Source: Bacteroidota bacterium (GTDB lineage: Bacteria > Bacteroidota > Bacteroidia > Cytophagales > Cyclobacteriaceae). Taken from it: a DNA stretch of 40,902 bases. This document shows, one piece after another, positions 25,765 to 34,650 of this stretch (positions within the stretch are counted from its first letter, which is position 1; every line of letters starts with the position of its first letter). The stretch lies in contig JACZXH010000032.1 of assembly GCA_022571715.1 (NCBI GenBank), forward strand, positions 1-40,902. Reading direction: 5' to 3'. A program made the position numbers and the translations under genes. The notes below the pieces were generated by a model. It did no database searches, was not told where the DNA came from, and saw nothing but the letters and a program-made list of their open reading frames with translations.

Positions 25765-25821
25765 AAAGAAATTACATATTAGGACAACTAGTCATTTGTA
25801 ACAAACGTAGCCGCTTTCAGC

Positions 25822-25888
25822 CTACCTGGCGTAGAAGGTTTGGCGAATCAAGACCTGACTTGGGAAGGCCACCTGCAGGGCCAGGTAG
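25822..25888. repeat. Nine-base inverted repeat with inner hairpin
   Basis: CTACCTGGC (25822-25830) is repeated inverted as GCCAGGTAG (25880-25888). Inside it AGGT-TTG and CAA-g-ACCT can form another small stem. The element lies 142 bases before the exported-protein operon; it could be a structured leader or a remnant. I could not match it to a riboswitch class. Confidence 0.45.
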
Positions 25889-26029
25889 AATCTGCAAATA
25901 CTACTCAAATTTCTATTCTATTTTCCTGCAGGTATTTGTAATCTTCTGTATATCAATATTTTATACAACAAAAAATATTTCTGGCAGGGAATTTGATATT
26001 TATTATTATGAACCAAAAATTTAAAAGTC

Positions 26030-26686
26030 ATGAAAAAAATACTAACAATCGTTTTAGCGGCCTTGTTTCTGATAGCTGCCGTACCTCCCCTTCAGGCTGT
26101 GGATAAAAAATCCACAAAGAAGGCGAAAAAAGAGATGAAGCGAAAAGCATACAAATCTGCACGCAAAGAGGCAAGAAAATTCAGAAGGGGTGGATGGTAT
26201 GTTGCCCCTGGTGCGCTCCCGATGGACAAGCAAATTGAGAAATCCTGGGAGCTTCAATTCCATGAAGATGAAGACGGCTATCCGCTTTACCTTGTTGCTA
26301 CAGGCAATTCAGTAGCCGAATCACAATCAGCGGCCAAACTTCAGGCTATGGAACTGGCGAAACTTGAACTGGCAGGCGTAGTACAAACCAATATTATTGC
26401 CATTATTGAAAACAGTGTAGCCAATAATCAACTGAGCCGTGATGATGCCGCCTCGGTTACAAAAACAGTGGCTGCTTCGAAAAATATCATTGTTCAGGAA
26501 ATTGGCAGGGTGGTTACGTTCTTTGAGATCTACCGCGAGGTAGGCAAGCGGAATATTGAATCTTCCGTTCGCATCGGGTACAACAGCCAGCTGGCTTATG
26601 ATACAGCCAAAAAAGCCATCAAAGAACAGTTGGAAGACAGAACTGAAGAACTGCATAAAAAATTGGATAAAATACTCGACTTCTGA
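26030..26686 (+). CDS. Exported LPP20-like protein, first gene of the caspase operon
   Basis: The 218-residue product has a signal peptide (about 1-23, ending PLQAVDKK), then a very basic segment (about 25-53, rich in Lys and Arg) and a domain from about residue 65 with the pattern of the LPP20-like family: YLVATGNSVAESQSAAKLQAMELAKLELAG, and SVRIGYNSQLAYDTAKKAIKEQLED at the end. There is no lipobox Cys, so it is periplasmic or surface rather than a lipoprotein. The role is unknown. It is 17 bases before the DUF4384 gene in the same direction, so it is probably cotranscribed with it. Confidence 0.72.
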   Translation: MKKILTIVLAALFLIAAVPPLQAVDKKSTKKAKKEMKRKAYKSARKEARKFRRGGWYVAPGALPMDKQIEKSWELQFHEDEDGYPLYLVATGNSVAESQSAAKLQAMELAKLELAGVVQTNIIAIIENSVANNQLSRDDAASVTKTVAASKNIIVQEIGRVVTFFEIYREVGKRNIESSVRIGYNSQLAYDTAKKAIKEQLEDRTEELHKKLDKILDF

Positions 26687-26703
26687 TTTTAAAACAGAAA
26701 ATC

Positions 26704-27618
26704 ATGCGTGTCATAGCATCAATCTTTGCGATTATCAATTTTCTGGCGGTGGGCCTGCATTCGGCTCATAGCCAGAAGATTTACGCGGCAAAGGGATTTG
26801 CTAAAATCAGACTTGAAGAACACCTGAGTCGGGAAGAAACGCGCGATATGGCCAGTGAACAGGCAAAATACGATGCAATTGAAGCCATATTCGGAACCTA
26901 TGTGTCCAAAGATGCATTTGTGGATGTAAAAGATGGCGCAGTGTCAGTTACGGTAAAAGGTGAATCTCAACTAAAAGGAGAATGGCTTAAAACCACGAAA
27001 GAAGAATTCAGGGAGGAGTCTCGAAGGATCAAAGACGAATATGGTACCCGAAACGAAATATGGATTATTTGTGAACTGGAAGGTAAGGTAAGGGAAATCA
27101 CTTCTACGATTGTGTATGAATTTTTGACCCTCAATTGCCCCGACATGCGTTGCCGTACAACAGATTTCAATAACGGTGAATCCCTTTTCCTCCAATTTCG
27201 AACACCGATTGACGGCTACCTCAGCATATACCTGGTTAATGAACAGTATGCCTACCGGTTGCTTCCTTATCAGGAAATGCCGTCGACTTATCTTCATAAT
27301 GTGCCTGTAGAAGCTGACCGCGAATACCTCTTTTTTGCCACAGGAATAGAGTATGACTATTTTGATGAATTTCCATATTATCTGGTTGATGAAATTTACC
27401 TGGATACAGAAAATACACAGGAGTTCTATAAACTGTACGTCCTGTTTTCTCTAAAACCTTTTGCCAAACCCATTCTCGAAAATGAAGTAGAGGTTGCAGG
27501 AGAATACATTACCCCCAAAACACTGAGAAGAAGGAATTTTGACGTTTGGGTCCAGGACAACCGTATTTTCAATACCGATTTTTTCTTTAAAACATTAAAT
27601 TTGAGGGTCAGAAAATGA
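26704..27618 (+). CDS. Exported DUF4384-containing protein
   Basis: The 304-residue product has a signal peptide ending near AHSQK (residue 24). The N-terminal part, about 30-140, resembles the LPP20/FlgT-like segment of its upstream neighbour (AKGFAKIRLEEHLSREETRDMASEQAKYDAIEAI split over residues 30-60), and the C-terminal part from about 155 has the DUF4384 pattern (LFLQFRTPIDGYLSIYLVN, YRLLPYQEMPS, EYLFFA). DUF4384 domains are often fused to caspase-like peptidases, and here the next gene encodes a caspase, overlapping by four bases (ATGA). The pair therefore probably works together. The ligand or substrate is unknown. Confidence 0.78.
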   Translation: MRVIASIFAIINFLAVGLHSAHSQKIYAAKGFAKIRLEEHLSREETRDMASEQAKYDAIEAIFGTYVSKDAFVDVKDGAVSVTVKGESQLKGEWLKTTKEEFREESRRIKDEYGTRNEIWIICELEGKVREITSTIVYEFLTLNCPDMRCRTTDFNNGESLFLQFRTPIDGYLSIYLVNEQYAYRLLPYQEMPSTYLHNVPVEADREYLFFATGIEYDYFDEFPYYLVDEIYLDTENTQEFYKLYVLFSLKPFAKPILENEVEVAGEYITPKTLRRRNFDVWVQDNRIFNTDFFFKTLNLRVRK

Positions 27619-29888
27619 AACGAATTATACTATCTCTACTTCTGATATCTTCCATTTCTTTTGGCTATTCACAAATACCGGAAATTTTATTTCCAGCAAA
27701 AAAAGACGGATTATGGGGATTCATAAACACTAAAGGGCTCTGGATAATAAAGCCGTCCTATTTTAATGCACTCGAATTTACTGAAGGCATCGCTGCTGTG
27801 AGGAATTTTGGAAAATGGGGTTACATAAATGCGCATAACGAATGGGTTATACAGCCTCAATATGAACAAGCCACACCTTTCAGCGAAGAACTTGCAGCTG
27901 TAGTATTTCAAAACCACTGGGGTTTTATTGATCATAACGGCGAATTCGTTATCGACCCGGTTTACGAAAAAGCAAGCTCATTTTCAGAAGGGCTTGCAGT
28001 AGTGACACGTGGAGATCACTACCGGTTTATTGATCACACAAGTAAAATTATCACAGATGGCGCTTACACTCGCGCGTTTCCATTTACAGAAGGATTGGCA
28101 CCGGTCAACTGGAATGATAATAAGGGGTTTATCAATACAACCGGACAGCTCGTGATCACGCACTCCTTTGCACATGCAAGTCCGTTTTCGGAGGGATTGG
28201 CACAGGTGTATGAAAATGGTAAATGGGGATTTATTGATCGTAGCGGAAACATTGTCATACCATTACAATTCATCAAAACCACTCAGTTCAGTGAAGGACT
28301 TGCATCGGCAATGCAAAGCGGAAAATGGGGATACCTTGATAAATCAGGAGCATGGAAAATAAAATCTCAATTTGATGTCGCCTATTCGTTTTATCTTGGA
28401 TATGCAGTATCAGGCCTGAAAAGTAGGTTTGGAGTAATAAGCCCGGATGGCAACTGGATAGTCCATCCGGAATTTGAAATGATTGGCAAAGCAGGCAGAT
28501 CAGTAAGTTTGAAAGACGAAATCGGAAACCATATCCGGAAAACTTTTTCCGTTTGGCAATTGAAAAAAGAATTTGAAAAGACGGATGATTATGCAATTCG
28601 GATGACCAGAGAATACCAGGAAATTGCTATGGATAGTATTGCTTTACTTATTTTGAAATCATATGGGAACCGGTTGATATCACTGTCAAGTGCAGAACTT
28701 GGCTATTATGATGCCGACCGGGAAAAATTTAACATTTATGTACCCGGTACGCTGCCTACAAGCCTTCAGGTACCCATTGATGAGGCATTGTGGTTTAAGG
28801 AAAACTGGTTCAATGCATCCATTACAGATACGCAATTTGCCATTTCAGGTGAGAAATTTGTGCTTACAGGTTATAGTGTGGTGATCGGGAGTAGCTTGTA
28901 CAGATATGATCCCCGGAAGGGCGGCCCGGCAACATTGACGCAGGCAACGGTAACCTGGACAGATGAAATTGAAGTGCCTGAAATTGTATGGAGTGTAAGT
29001 AACCATAATCAAACGAAAGTAGCTGAAGTACATAAAGCGAAACCGGGAACCTCTGATGTGGATAAGGATATACCCGTAACCCGGACTACAAATAAAAACA
29101 CTTTTGCATTAATCATCGGAAATGAAGATTACAGATCATTTCAGGGTGGATTGAATGACGAGATAAATGTTTCGTTTGCTGCCACTGATGCTGATATATT
29201 CAGTAAATACGTTCACAAAACCCTGGGTGTACCCAGGAAAAACATCACGCTGCTTACGAATGCAACGGCTGGACAGATAAAACAGGCGCTTGCCAAAATG
29301 AGCCATATTGCAAAAGCCTATGAGGGTGAAGCAGCGTTTATCTTCTACTATGCAGGGCATGGACTACCTGATAAAGTGACCAGAATACCGTATTTAATCC
29401 CTGTGGATGTAAATAGCTCCGATTTGTCATTTGCAATCAGCCTTGATGAGGCACTTGGGAAACTTACCGAGAATCCACATACACGGGTTACTGTATTCCT
29501 GGATGCCTGTTTTACCGGAGGGGGCCGAAATGAAAGTCTGGCATTGTCAAGAGGAGTTAAAATCAGGCCGAAATCACCATTTATTAAAGGCAATCTGGTT
29601 ATGTTTTCTGCCTCCAGCGGCAATGAATCTGCATTTGCATTCAATGAAAAAGCACATGGTATGTTTACCTATTTCCTGCTTAAAAAACTGAAGGAATCTG
29701 AAGGGAAGGTTAGCTATAAAGAACTGTCGTATTATTTAAACATAGAAGTTCGCCGTAATTCTATTATTACAAACAACAAAGCCCAAACACCAGAGGTCAC
29801 TGTGAGCCCGTCGTTGGAGAATAGCTGGGAAGACTTCAATTTACTCGGACATTACAAACCGGAGGTAGTAAGAAGTGACAGCAGGTAA
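27615..29888 (+). CDS. Exported WG-repeat protein with C-terminal caspase (C14) domain
   Basis: The 757-residue product has a signal peptide (MKRIILSLLLISSISFGYSQ). Residues 25-300 hold seven to eight WG repeats (GLWGFINTKGLWIIKP, GKWGYINAHNEWVIQP, HWGFIDHNGEFVIDP and others). Then comes a linker of about 190 residues, which I do not recognise, and a caspase-fold domain from about 496 (FALIIGNEDY) to 735. The catalytic His582 (FYYAGHG) and Cys632 (FLDACFTGG) are both present, 50 residues apart as usual. Such a protein would act outside the cytoplasm as an Arg/Lys or Asp-specific protease, possibly using the WG part to bind partners. It overlaps the DUF4384 gene by four bases. It does not look truncated. 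The trigger is unknown. Confidence 0.9.
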   Translation: MKRIILSLLLISSISFGYSQIPEILFPAKKDGLWGFINTKGLWIIKPSYFNALEFTEGIAAVRNFGKWGYINAHNEWVIQPQYEQATPFSEELAAVVFQNHWGFIDHNGEFVIDPVYEKASSFSEGLAVVTRGDHYRFIDHTSKIITDGAYTRAFPFTEGLAPVNWNDNKGFINTTGQLVITHSFAHASPFSEGLAQVYENGKWGFIDRSGNIVIPLQFIKTTQFSEGLASAMQSGKWGYLDKSGAWKIKSQFDVAYSFYLGYAVSGLKSRFGVISPDGNWIVHPEFEMIGKAGRSVSLKDEIGNHIRKTFSVWQLKKEFEKTDDYAIRMTREYQEIAMDSIALLILKSYGNRLISLSSAELGYYDADREKFNIYVPGTLPTSLQVPIDEALWFKENWFNASITDTQFAISGEKFVLTGYSVVIGSSLYRYDPRKGGPATLTQATVTWTDEIEVPEIVWSVSNHNQTKVAEVHKAKPGTSDVDKDIPVTRTTNKNTFALIIGNEDYRSFQGGLNDEINVSFAATDADIFSKYVHKTLGVPRKNITLLTNATAGQIKQALAKMSHIAKAYEGEAAFIFYYAGHGLPDKVTRIPYLIPVDVNSSDLSFAISLDEALGKLTENPHTRVTVFLDACFTGGGRNESLALSRGVKIRPKSPFIKGNLVMFSASSGNESAFAFNEKAHGMFTYFLLKKLKESEGKVSYKELSYYLNIEVRRNSIITNNKAQTPEVTVSPSLENSWEDFNLLGHYKPEVVRSDSR

Positions 29889-30013
29889 TACGCGGTTCAT
29901 TTTTCAGGTCGCAGGGTCGCCTTACGACCTGATTGCCGGCTACATCTCCTATTTCACTGATAGAAAAGAAGCAAACCTGGTATGAACAGTCATGCCATGA
30001 ATAATGATTACTC

Positions 30014-31585
30014 TTAATCCTTTAGTGATTTGCCAGTGTCTTCATCCACTTTATCCAATACCATCCCAGATTTATTATAATATATCCAGGAGCCCGTCTT
30101 TTTATCGTCTGCGTATTTGCCCGCCGATTCCTTTTTGCCGTTTTTGTAATAAAATATCCAGTACCCGGATTTCATTCCATTTTCAAACTGACCTTCTTCG
30201 GCAATTACGCCGTCTGAATAATAATATTTCCAGAGGCCATTCGGAATGCCACTACTGAATTCGCAGGAAATCTCAAGCTTACCCTCAGGGTAATAGTTCA
30301 GTTTTTTGCCATTCCCGTTTTTGAAATCACCTGGATCGAGGGTATCACCTTTAATTGTAATAACCGTACTTACATTCCAGAGCCGGCCTGCTTCCCAGTT
30401 TTCTTCCTGCATAAGCCGGCCCGTAGGATGAAATATGCCCCATAATCCATCCTCCTCTCCATTTATATACGACCCAACGGATTTTAACTGTCCGTTATCA
30501 TAATATGTAATCCACTGGCCTGATTCCTCCCCATTCGCATATTTTCCTTCTTCTGCAAGTATTCCCTTTTGATGAAAATATTTCCATAATCCTTCTTTCT
30601 TACCAGCCTTGAACTCTCCTGTGGAGTAAAGCCCTCCTCTTATGAAATAGGTTGCCCATAAGCCCGATTTAAGTCCGTGTTTAAATCCACCTTCCACACT
30701 TTTTCTACCCGAACTAAAGTATTCAAAATATACGCTGTCTTCCAGACCGCCTTTGTAAAAAGTTATTTTCTTGACTCGTTTGTTATCGAAAAACTCCTCC
30801 CATTTGCCTTCTGCAAGGCCTTTTTCGTATATTTTTTTGGACAGAATCGTTCCAAACTCATTATACGTTTGCCAAACCCCAACGGGAACTCCCTTATCGT
30901 ACTGCCTTACTTCGGTAACAATGCCAGACTTTGCAAAGTATGTCCAGGTGCTGTCGGTTTTGCCCTGCCAGTATTTTCCTGACACAGATACCTGGTTGCT
31001 CAGATAATACTCAATCCATTTACCGTGCTTTTTTCCTTGAAGCCAGTTCTCATCCTGCATCACCCTCCCAAAGAAGTTATAATATTTTACATTACCTTCT
31101 GCCAGGTCGTTAGCATATAATATTTCCGTTTCAATAGTCTGATTCGAATGATAGTACTTCCATACGCCTTCCTTTTTAGCATCACCGTATGTTCCCGATG
31201 ACTTTAAGTTTCCATTATTATGATAGGTTTTACTTTTCCCGTTAAGAATATCATTCTTATATTCGAGCTCTGTCTGTATGCCTCCTTCCGGGAAATATGA
31301 CTCCCAGATTCCTTCTTTTTTACCTTCCAGATATATTCCTTTTTGAATCAGTTTCTTATTTTTAGTATCATAATATTTCCATTCCCCCGTCCGGAGTTCG
31401 TATTCCATCATTCCTTCGGCATAGAGCAAACTGTCGTTTAAATACGCACGTATATTTTGCGCTTTTAATATCCTCCCGTGTAGGATCAATATGGTAATCA
31501 ATAATATCCATTTTAATTCACGTGGGCTAAATAAATGATTATTCCCGTATTGATTTTTCGTGTTATAACCTACATGTATTTGCAT
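30014..31585 (-). CDS. MORN/YwqK-type repeat protein
   Basis: The 523-residue product has a hydrophobic segment at about 25-42 (signal peptide or anchor, before AQNIRAY), followed by about twenty copies of a short repeat of the kind G-x-W-x-Y-Y-x-x-G-x-x (GEWKYYDTKNKKLIQKG, GIWESYFPEGG, GVWKYYHSNQ and so on), that is the MORN_2/YwqK repeat. Such repeats form an extended beta-sheet strip and are common in exported Bacteroidota proteins; the YwqK antitoxin name is attached to the family by homology only. The far 5' start is uncertain and lies 10 bases after the yccF gene in the same direction. No enzyme motif is seen. Confidence 0.85.
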   Translation of the reverse strand: MQIHVGYNTKNQYGNNHLFSPRELKWILLITILILHGRILKAQNIRAYLNDSLLYAEGMMEYELRTGEWKYYDTKNKKLIQKGIYLEGKKEGIWESYFPEGGIQTELEYKNDILNGKSKTYHNNGNLKSSGTYGDAKKEGVWKYYHSNQTIETEILYANDLAEGNVKYYNFFGRVMQDENWLQGKKHGKWIEYYLSNQVSVSGKYWQGKTDSTWTYFAKSGIVTEVRQYDKGVPVGVWQTYNEFGTILSKKIYEKGLAEGKWEEFFDNKRVKKITFYKGGLEDSVYFEYFSSGRKSVEGGFKHGLKSGLWATYFIRGGLYSTGEFKAGKKEGLWKYFHQKGILAEEGKYANGEESGQWITYYDNGQLKSVGSYINGEEDGLWGIFHPTGRLMQEENWEAGRLWNVSTVITIKGDTLDPGDFKNGNGKKLNYYPEGKLEISCEFSSGIPNGLWKYYYSDGVIAEEGQFENGMKSGYWIFYYKNGKKESAGKYADDKKTGSWIYYNKSGMVLDKVDEDTGKSLKD

Positions 31586-31595
31586 ACTTATCTGA

Positions 31596-31979
31596 TTAAT
31601 TTTTAGATCTATCCCGGATTTCCATACCGAACGGTATCAGGGCCAGCGAGGCCATTTTAATATGCTGCCTGGCAAACGGTAAACCGATAATTGTTATTCC
31701 AAACAGCAGTGCCAGCATCAAATGCGTCACTGCAAGTTCAATTCCAGCAAAAAGTACCCAGATAATATTCATAAGAATGTGAAGACATCCGCTTGCTCTT
31801 TCGGTTTGTATAGCTTCCTTGCCGAATGGGGCAATAGCCAGCACTGCCATTTTCATGGTTTGTATACCAAAAGGAATTCCAATTATGGTAATAAAAAGTA
31901 TAAAACTTCCAACTATGTATAATATGACGATGATAAAACCCCCCAGCAAAAACCAAATCAGATTCCCGGCCGTATTCAT
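31596..31979 (-). CDS. YccF-family inner membrane protein
   Basis: The 127-residue product has four predicted membrane helices and two similar halves, each with a G-x-P-F-G/A-x-Q motif (TIIGIPFGIQTMKMA and TIIGLPFARQHIKMA), which is the double-repeat pattern of the YccF domain. The function of YccF is not known. It begins within the stop of the upstream beta-barrel gene (four-base overlap at 31976-31979) and is followed by the MORN gene after 10 bases, so these three are probably one operon. Confidence 0.88.
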   Translation of the reverse strand: MNTAGNLIWFLLGGFIIVILYIVGSFILFITIIGIPFGIQTMKMAVLAIAPFGKEAIQTERASGCLHILMNIIWVLFAGIELAVTHLMLALLFGITIIGLPFARQHIKMASLALIPFGMEIRDRSKN

Positions 31980-32575
31980 TCTATTGTGATCAATGTTTTT
32001 GCAAGATACAATTGCAGTACATTATTTTTTGAGTTTGAGTTAAACGTAAAGGCAGTTCCATTTGTATTGGTTATTCCAAGTACAAAACGAACCCCTGCTT
32101 TACCATATGATTTGTTAAATCTGATACCTAAAATCCCACTTAAATCAAATTTATTTACGTTATCTCTGATATCGAACTTGTCGCCCCCGTCATACTGTAC
32201 CGCACGTAGCAGGTAGGCCGGTTGTAGGCCTACTTCCAGCGCCATCTCCTCACTAAAATAGATGTTAAAAATAACAGGCAACGCCAGATAGGTATAATTC
32301 AGCTTCAGATTATTGATGTTGGTAGAACGGGCCCCCTGGAATGACAAAAGTAGCTCTGCCTGAATGCCCAGCTCCTGAAACATACGGTATTCTGAATAGA
32401 ATCCCAAGTTATATCCCAGTCTTGCTGATGAGCCAGTCGCGTTTCCTCCTAGTGTAGAAATATTGAGCCCCCCCTTAAATCCAAAGGTGTGTTGAGATTG
32501 GGCCAGTAGTGAGCCTGAACAAATGACAATTGCAGAAAGGGACAATAATATTCTACACATAATCTTTCTCATCAT
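31976..32575 (-). CDS. Porin-family outer-membrane beta-barrel protein
   Basis: The 199-residue product has a signal peptide (about 1-25, ending LLAQ) followed by FGFKGGLNISTLGG, the common opening of the Bacteroidota outer-membrane beta-barrel (OMP_b-brl_2/porin-like) family, and then alternating strands such as LGYNLGFYSEYRMF and LGIQAELLLSFQG. It is likely an eight-strand barrel in the outer membrane. Substrate and role are unknown. The gene is the first of the group 32575-30014 on the minus strand. Met1 or Met2 could be the start. Confidence 0.85.
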   Translation of the reverse strand: MMRKIMCRILLSLSAIVICSGSLLAQSQHTFGFKGGLNISTLGGNATGSSARLGYNLGFYSEYRMFQELGIQAELLLSFQGARSTNINNLKLNYTYLALPVIFNIYFSEEMALEVGLQPAYLLRAVQYDGGDKFDIRDNVNKFDLSGILGIRFNKSYGKAGVRFVLGITNTNGTAFTFNSNSKNNVLQLYLAKTLITIE

Positions 32576-32621
32576 ATCAGTAAATGATTTATCTGAAAGT
32601 TAAAAAATATACGTGTAACCC

Positions 32622-33557
32622 TTATTTTCCTGCCTTGAAAACTTCCGTATCAGGATGGAATGCGTACCATGCAAACCAGAATGTAGTCATGTATGGCAGT
32701 TCTTCATCATTTTCGCCTAAAATCCAGGCAGATTTATATCCTTCCTCAAAATATACATTCAGTGTTTTACCATTAAATTTATCAACAAAGGGATATGATG
32801 ACAGTTTCTTTAACTCTTCATACGGGTAAGCTTTGAATTTTCCGTCAACCTCGATGCCAATAATCATCTCCTTTTGGTGATACTCGTAATTCCGGTTGTT
32901 CACCGGAAAATATAACTGTTCGCTGTCATCATATCCCATATAAGGTGTTCTTGTATAATCGCGGTTAAATCCTGTTTTGGTAGAAAGTACTAATGTATTG
33001 GGATGCCTGCTTTTCCAATCCCCCCAGCTTGTATTGGATGTAGGTATTATTTCAAGTTTCATTCCTTTCATTGGACCGGTCACCGCTTCGGACATCAACT
33101 GCGACCACAACGATTCGGATTGCCTGTCATACAAAAGTACATCGCTATTATAAAGTAACCCAGATACCCCAAAAGTCCTGGATTTGCCGCCAATTTTGGC
33201 CAAGTAGGCAATACCTGAACCACACAACGGGCAATAGGTAATAACAACTGGAGTTTTAATGAATTTATCATTCACAATCTCGTGATAATTCATAATGGCT
33301 ATCGGATATGCTCTGGCAATGCCATCCACCATTATGCCCAATACCCTTGAATCATCTGCATATCCGGCATTTTCCGCTTCAATAAACGTTGGTTTGTCGA
33401 TGGAAGGGATGCCGTCTCTCGGAGGACCGCCTGATCTGATTTCGCTTATCGGAATGGAAGATCCTTTCAGGTTAAACCCGTTTAAAGTTTGCGTTTTACC
33501 TTGAATTGTAACTCCTAACATGAACAGGACAATAATTGAATGTACACAGAATTTCAT
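32622..33557 (-). CDS. DUF3179 domain-containing exported protein
   Basis: The 311-residue product has a signal peptide (MKFCVHSIIVLFMLGVTIQG) and a DUF3179 domain that covers nearly the whole protein: GIPSIDKPTF, GIMVDGIARAYPIAIMNYHE, VVITYCPLCGSGIAY and GVSGLLYNSDVLLYDRQSES are its typical blocks. The function of DUF3179 is not known; the paired Cys of YCPLCG may bind metal. I start at the ATG at 33557; a TTG at 33566 would only add three residues. It is separated by 46 bases from the barrel gene downstream and by 66 bases from the patatin gene upstream. Confidence 0.9.
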   Translation of the reverse strand: MKFCVHSIIVLFMLGVTIQGKTQTLNGFNLKGSSIPISEIRSGGPPRDGIPSIDKPTFIEAENAGYADDSRVLGIMVDGIARAYPIAIMNYHEIVNDKFIKTPVVITYCPLCGSGIAYLAKIGGKSRTFGVSGLLYNSDVLLYDRQSESLWSQLMSEAVTGPMKGMKLEIIPTSNTSWGDWKSRHPNTLVLSTKTGFNRDYTRTPYMGYDDSEQLYFPVNNRNYEYHQKEMIIGIEVDGKFKAYPYEELKKLSSYPFVDKFNGKTLNVYFEEGYKSAWILGENDEELPYMTTFWFAWYAFHPDTEVFKAGK

Positions 33558-33623
33558 TGCAACCAACTTTTGGATTAAAACTCATTACGCAATAATAAAG
33601 TTCGGAAGGATTAATTACTCTGT

Positions 33624-34640
33624 TCATTTTACCTGATTTAATTTATTGCCTGACTCGATGGTTGACGCCGGATCTTTCCATTCGAAGTAGTTTTTTGCAG
33701 CAAACTTACCACTATCAATCAGTGCGTGAATCTTAGCTTCAGGTAGCTTGAAGTCAGTGGTCTGTACATCTAATGTGTCAATAAAGATAGTACGGCCCCA
33801 GTCATTTTTGTGCAAGTGCTTCTTATTTGCCATTTCCATCATGAAGCTTATCAGGGCGCCTGAATATTCCTTGATATTTTTTATCTGCTCGGGAGGAGTT
33901 GCCCAGTTGCGTTTGGCATAGTCGATCACTTGTTTGGAATCGAGACGAAAACCCAGGGTTTCATGGTTAAATATGAAGCCTTCTTCTTCATTATAATCAA
34001 ATTCTTCTCCGTTTTCTGGATTTACCATATATCGTTTATTATCAAACAGGTGTACCGGATAATTGAGTGAAACCCCACCGTCAACCATAATGTCGGTGTC
34101 AAATTTGAATGATTGAAAGTAAAGAGGAATTCCCATCGACATTCGTACCGCATCACGAATGGGCGTATCCGGATAATGATCAGTTTCATGTGAAAAAAGC
34201 TGTGATCTTTGCTTGCTTAAATTTGTAGCCACCATATACAGATGCCTGAATCCTTTTGTTCCTGTTTCAACTTTATCTGCAAGTTCGTTAAAAGTAAAAT
34301 CAGATTTCCCTGTTTTATTTTTGATAAGGTCGCCAATAAATTCATAAAACGTTACGCCTCTGTTCCACCCATACTTATTGATAAGTCGCCAGATATTTGC
34401 GCCAAACCAACTATTGTCAGCAAAAGAACTGAAATCGGTTTTAATAATGATATCTGACACTTCCTGATGCGTGTAACCGATCGCAAGTAACGTTGCGTTG
34501 ATGGCTCCAGCAGAAGTGCCGGCAACGCGAATAATGCCATTAAGAATTCCTTTATCATCCAGCACAGCAAGTGCACCTCCATAGGCTATACCTTTTACGC
34601 CACCTCCTTCAAATATTAAATTTTTGTATTCCAAAACCAT
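33624..34640 (-). CDS. Patatin-like phospholipase
   Basis: The 338-residue protein belongs to the patatin family of serine acyl hydrolases, which cleave acyl chains from lipids. The oxyanion loop GGGVKG is at residues 12-17, the nucleophile elbow GTSAG with Ser43, and the catalytic Asp in DGG at Asp187. These are all the residues of the catalytic dyad. There is no signal peptide or membrane anchor, so it should be cytoplasmic. Patatins without export signals occur in anti-phage and in housekeeping contexts; no nucleotidyltransferase (as in CBASS) is near. It is 10 bases from the neighbouring split gene. Confidence 0.92.
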   Translation of the reverse strand: MVLEYKNLIFEGGGVKGIAYGGALAVLDDKGILNGIIRVAGTSAGAINATLLAIGYTHQEVSDIIIKTDFSSFADNSWFGANIWRLINKYGWNRGVTFYEFIGDLIKNKTGKSDFTFNELADKVETGTKGFRHLYMVATNLSKQRSQLFSHETDHYPDTPIRDAVRMSMGIPLYFQSFKFDTDIMVDGGVSLNYPVHLFDNKRYMVNPENGEEFDYNEEEGFIFNHETLGFRLDSKQVIDYAKRNWATPPEQIKNIKEYSGALISFMMEMANKKHLHKNDWGRTIFIDTLDVQTTDFKLPEAKIHALIDSGKFAAKNYFEWKDPASTIESGNKLNQVK

Positions 34641-34650
34641 TTTTTGATAA

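Larger units (their letters stand above)
25414..26029. other. 616-base region without a recognisable gene
   Basis: Between the glycosyltransferase pseudogene and the exported-protein operon I find no protein I can recognise. A 67-codon frame on the minus strand (25486-25689) has no known motif. The region contains a terminator-like hairpin (25743-25764) and a nine-base inverted repeat (25822-25888), listed separately. Confidence 0.5.

Noticed and set aside
29905-29931. Seven-base-pair hairpin (CAGGTCG/CGACCTG) as a terminator for the caspase operon
   Set aside because: It lies in the right place between convergent genes, but the loop is long and there is no T run on either strand, so I do not list it as a feature.
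30014-31585. MORN-repeat gene as the antitoxin of a YwqJK toxin-antitoxin pair
   Set aside because: No toxin gene of that kind is adjacent; the name follows from repeat homology only.
33624-34640. Patatin gene as effector of a CBASS-type anti-phage system
   Set aside because: No cyclic-nucleotide synthase or other defence gene is near; the neighbours are a DUF3179 gene and a split membrane protein gene.
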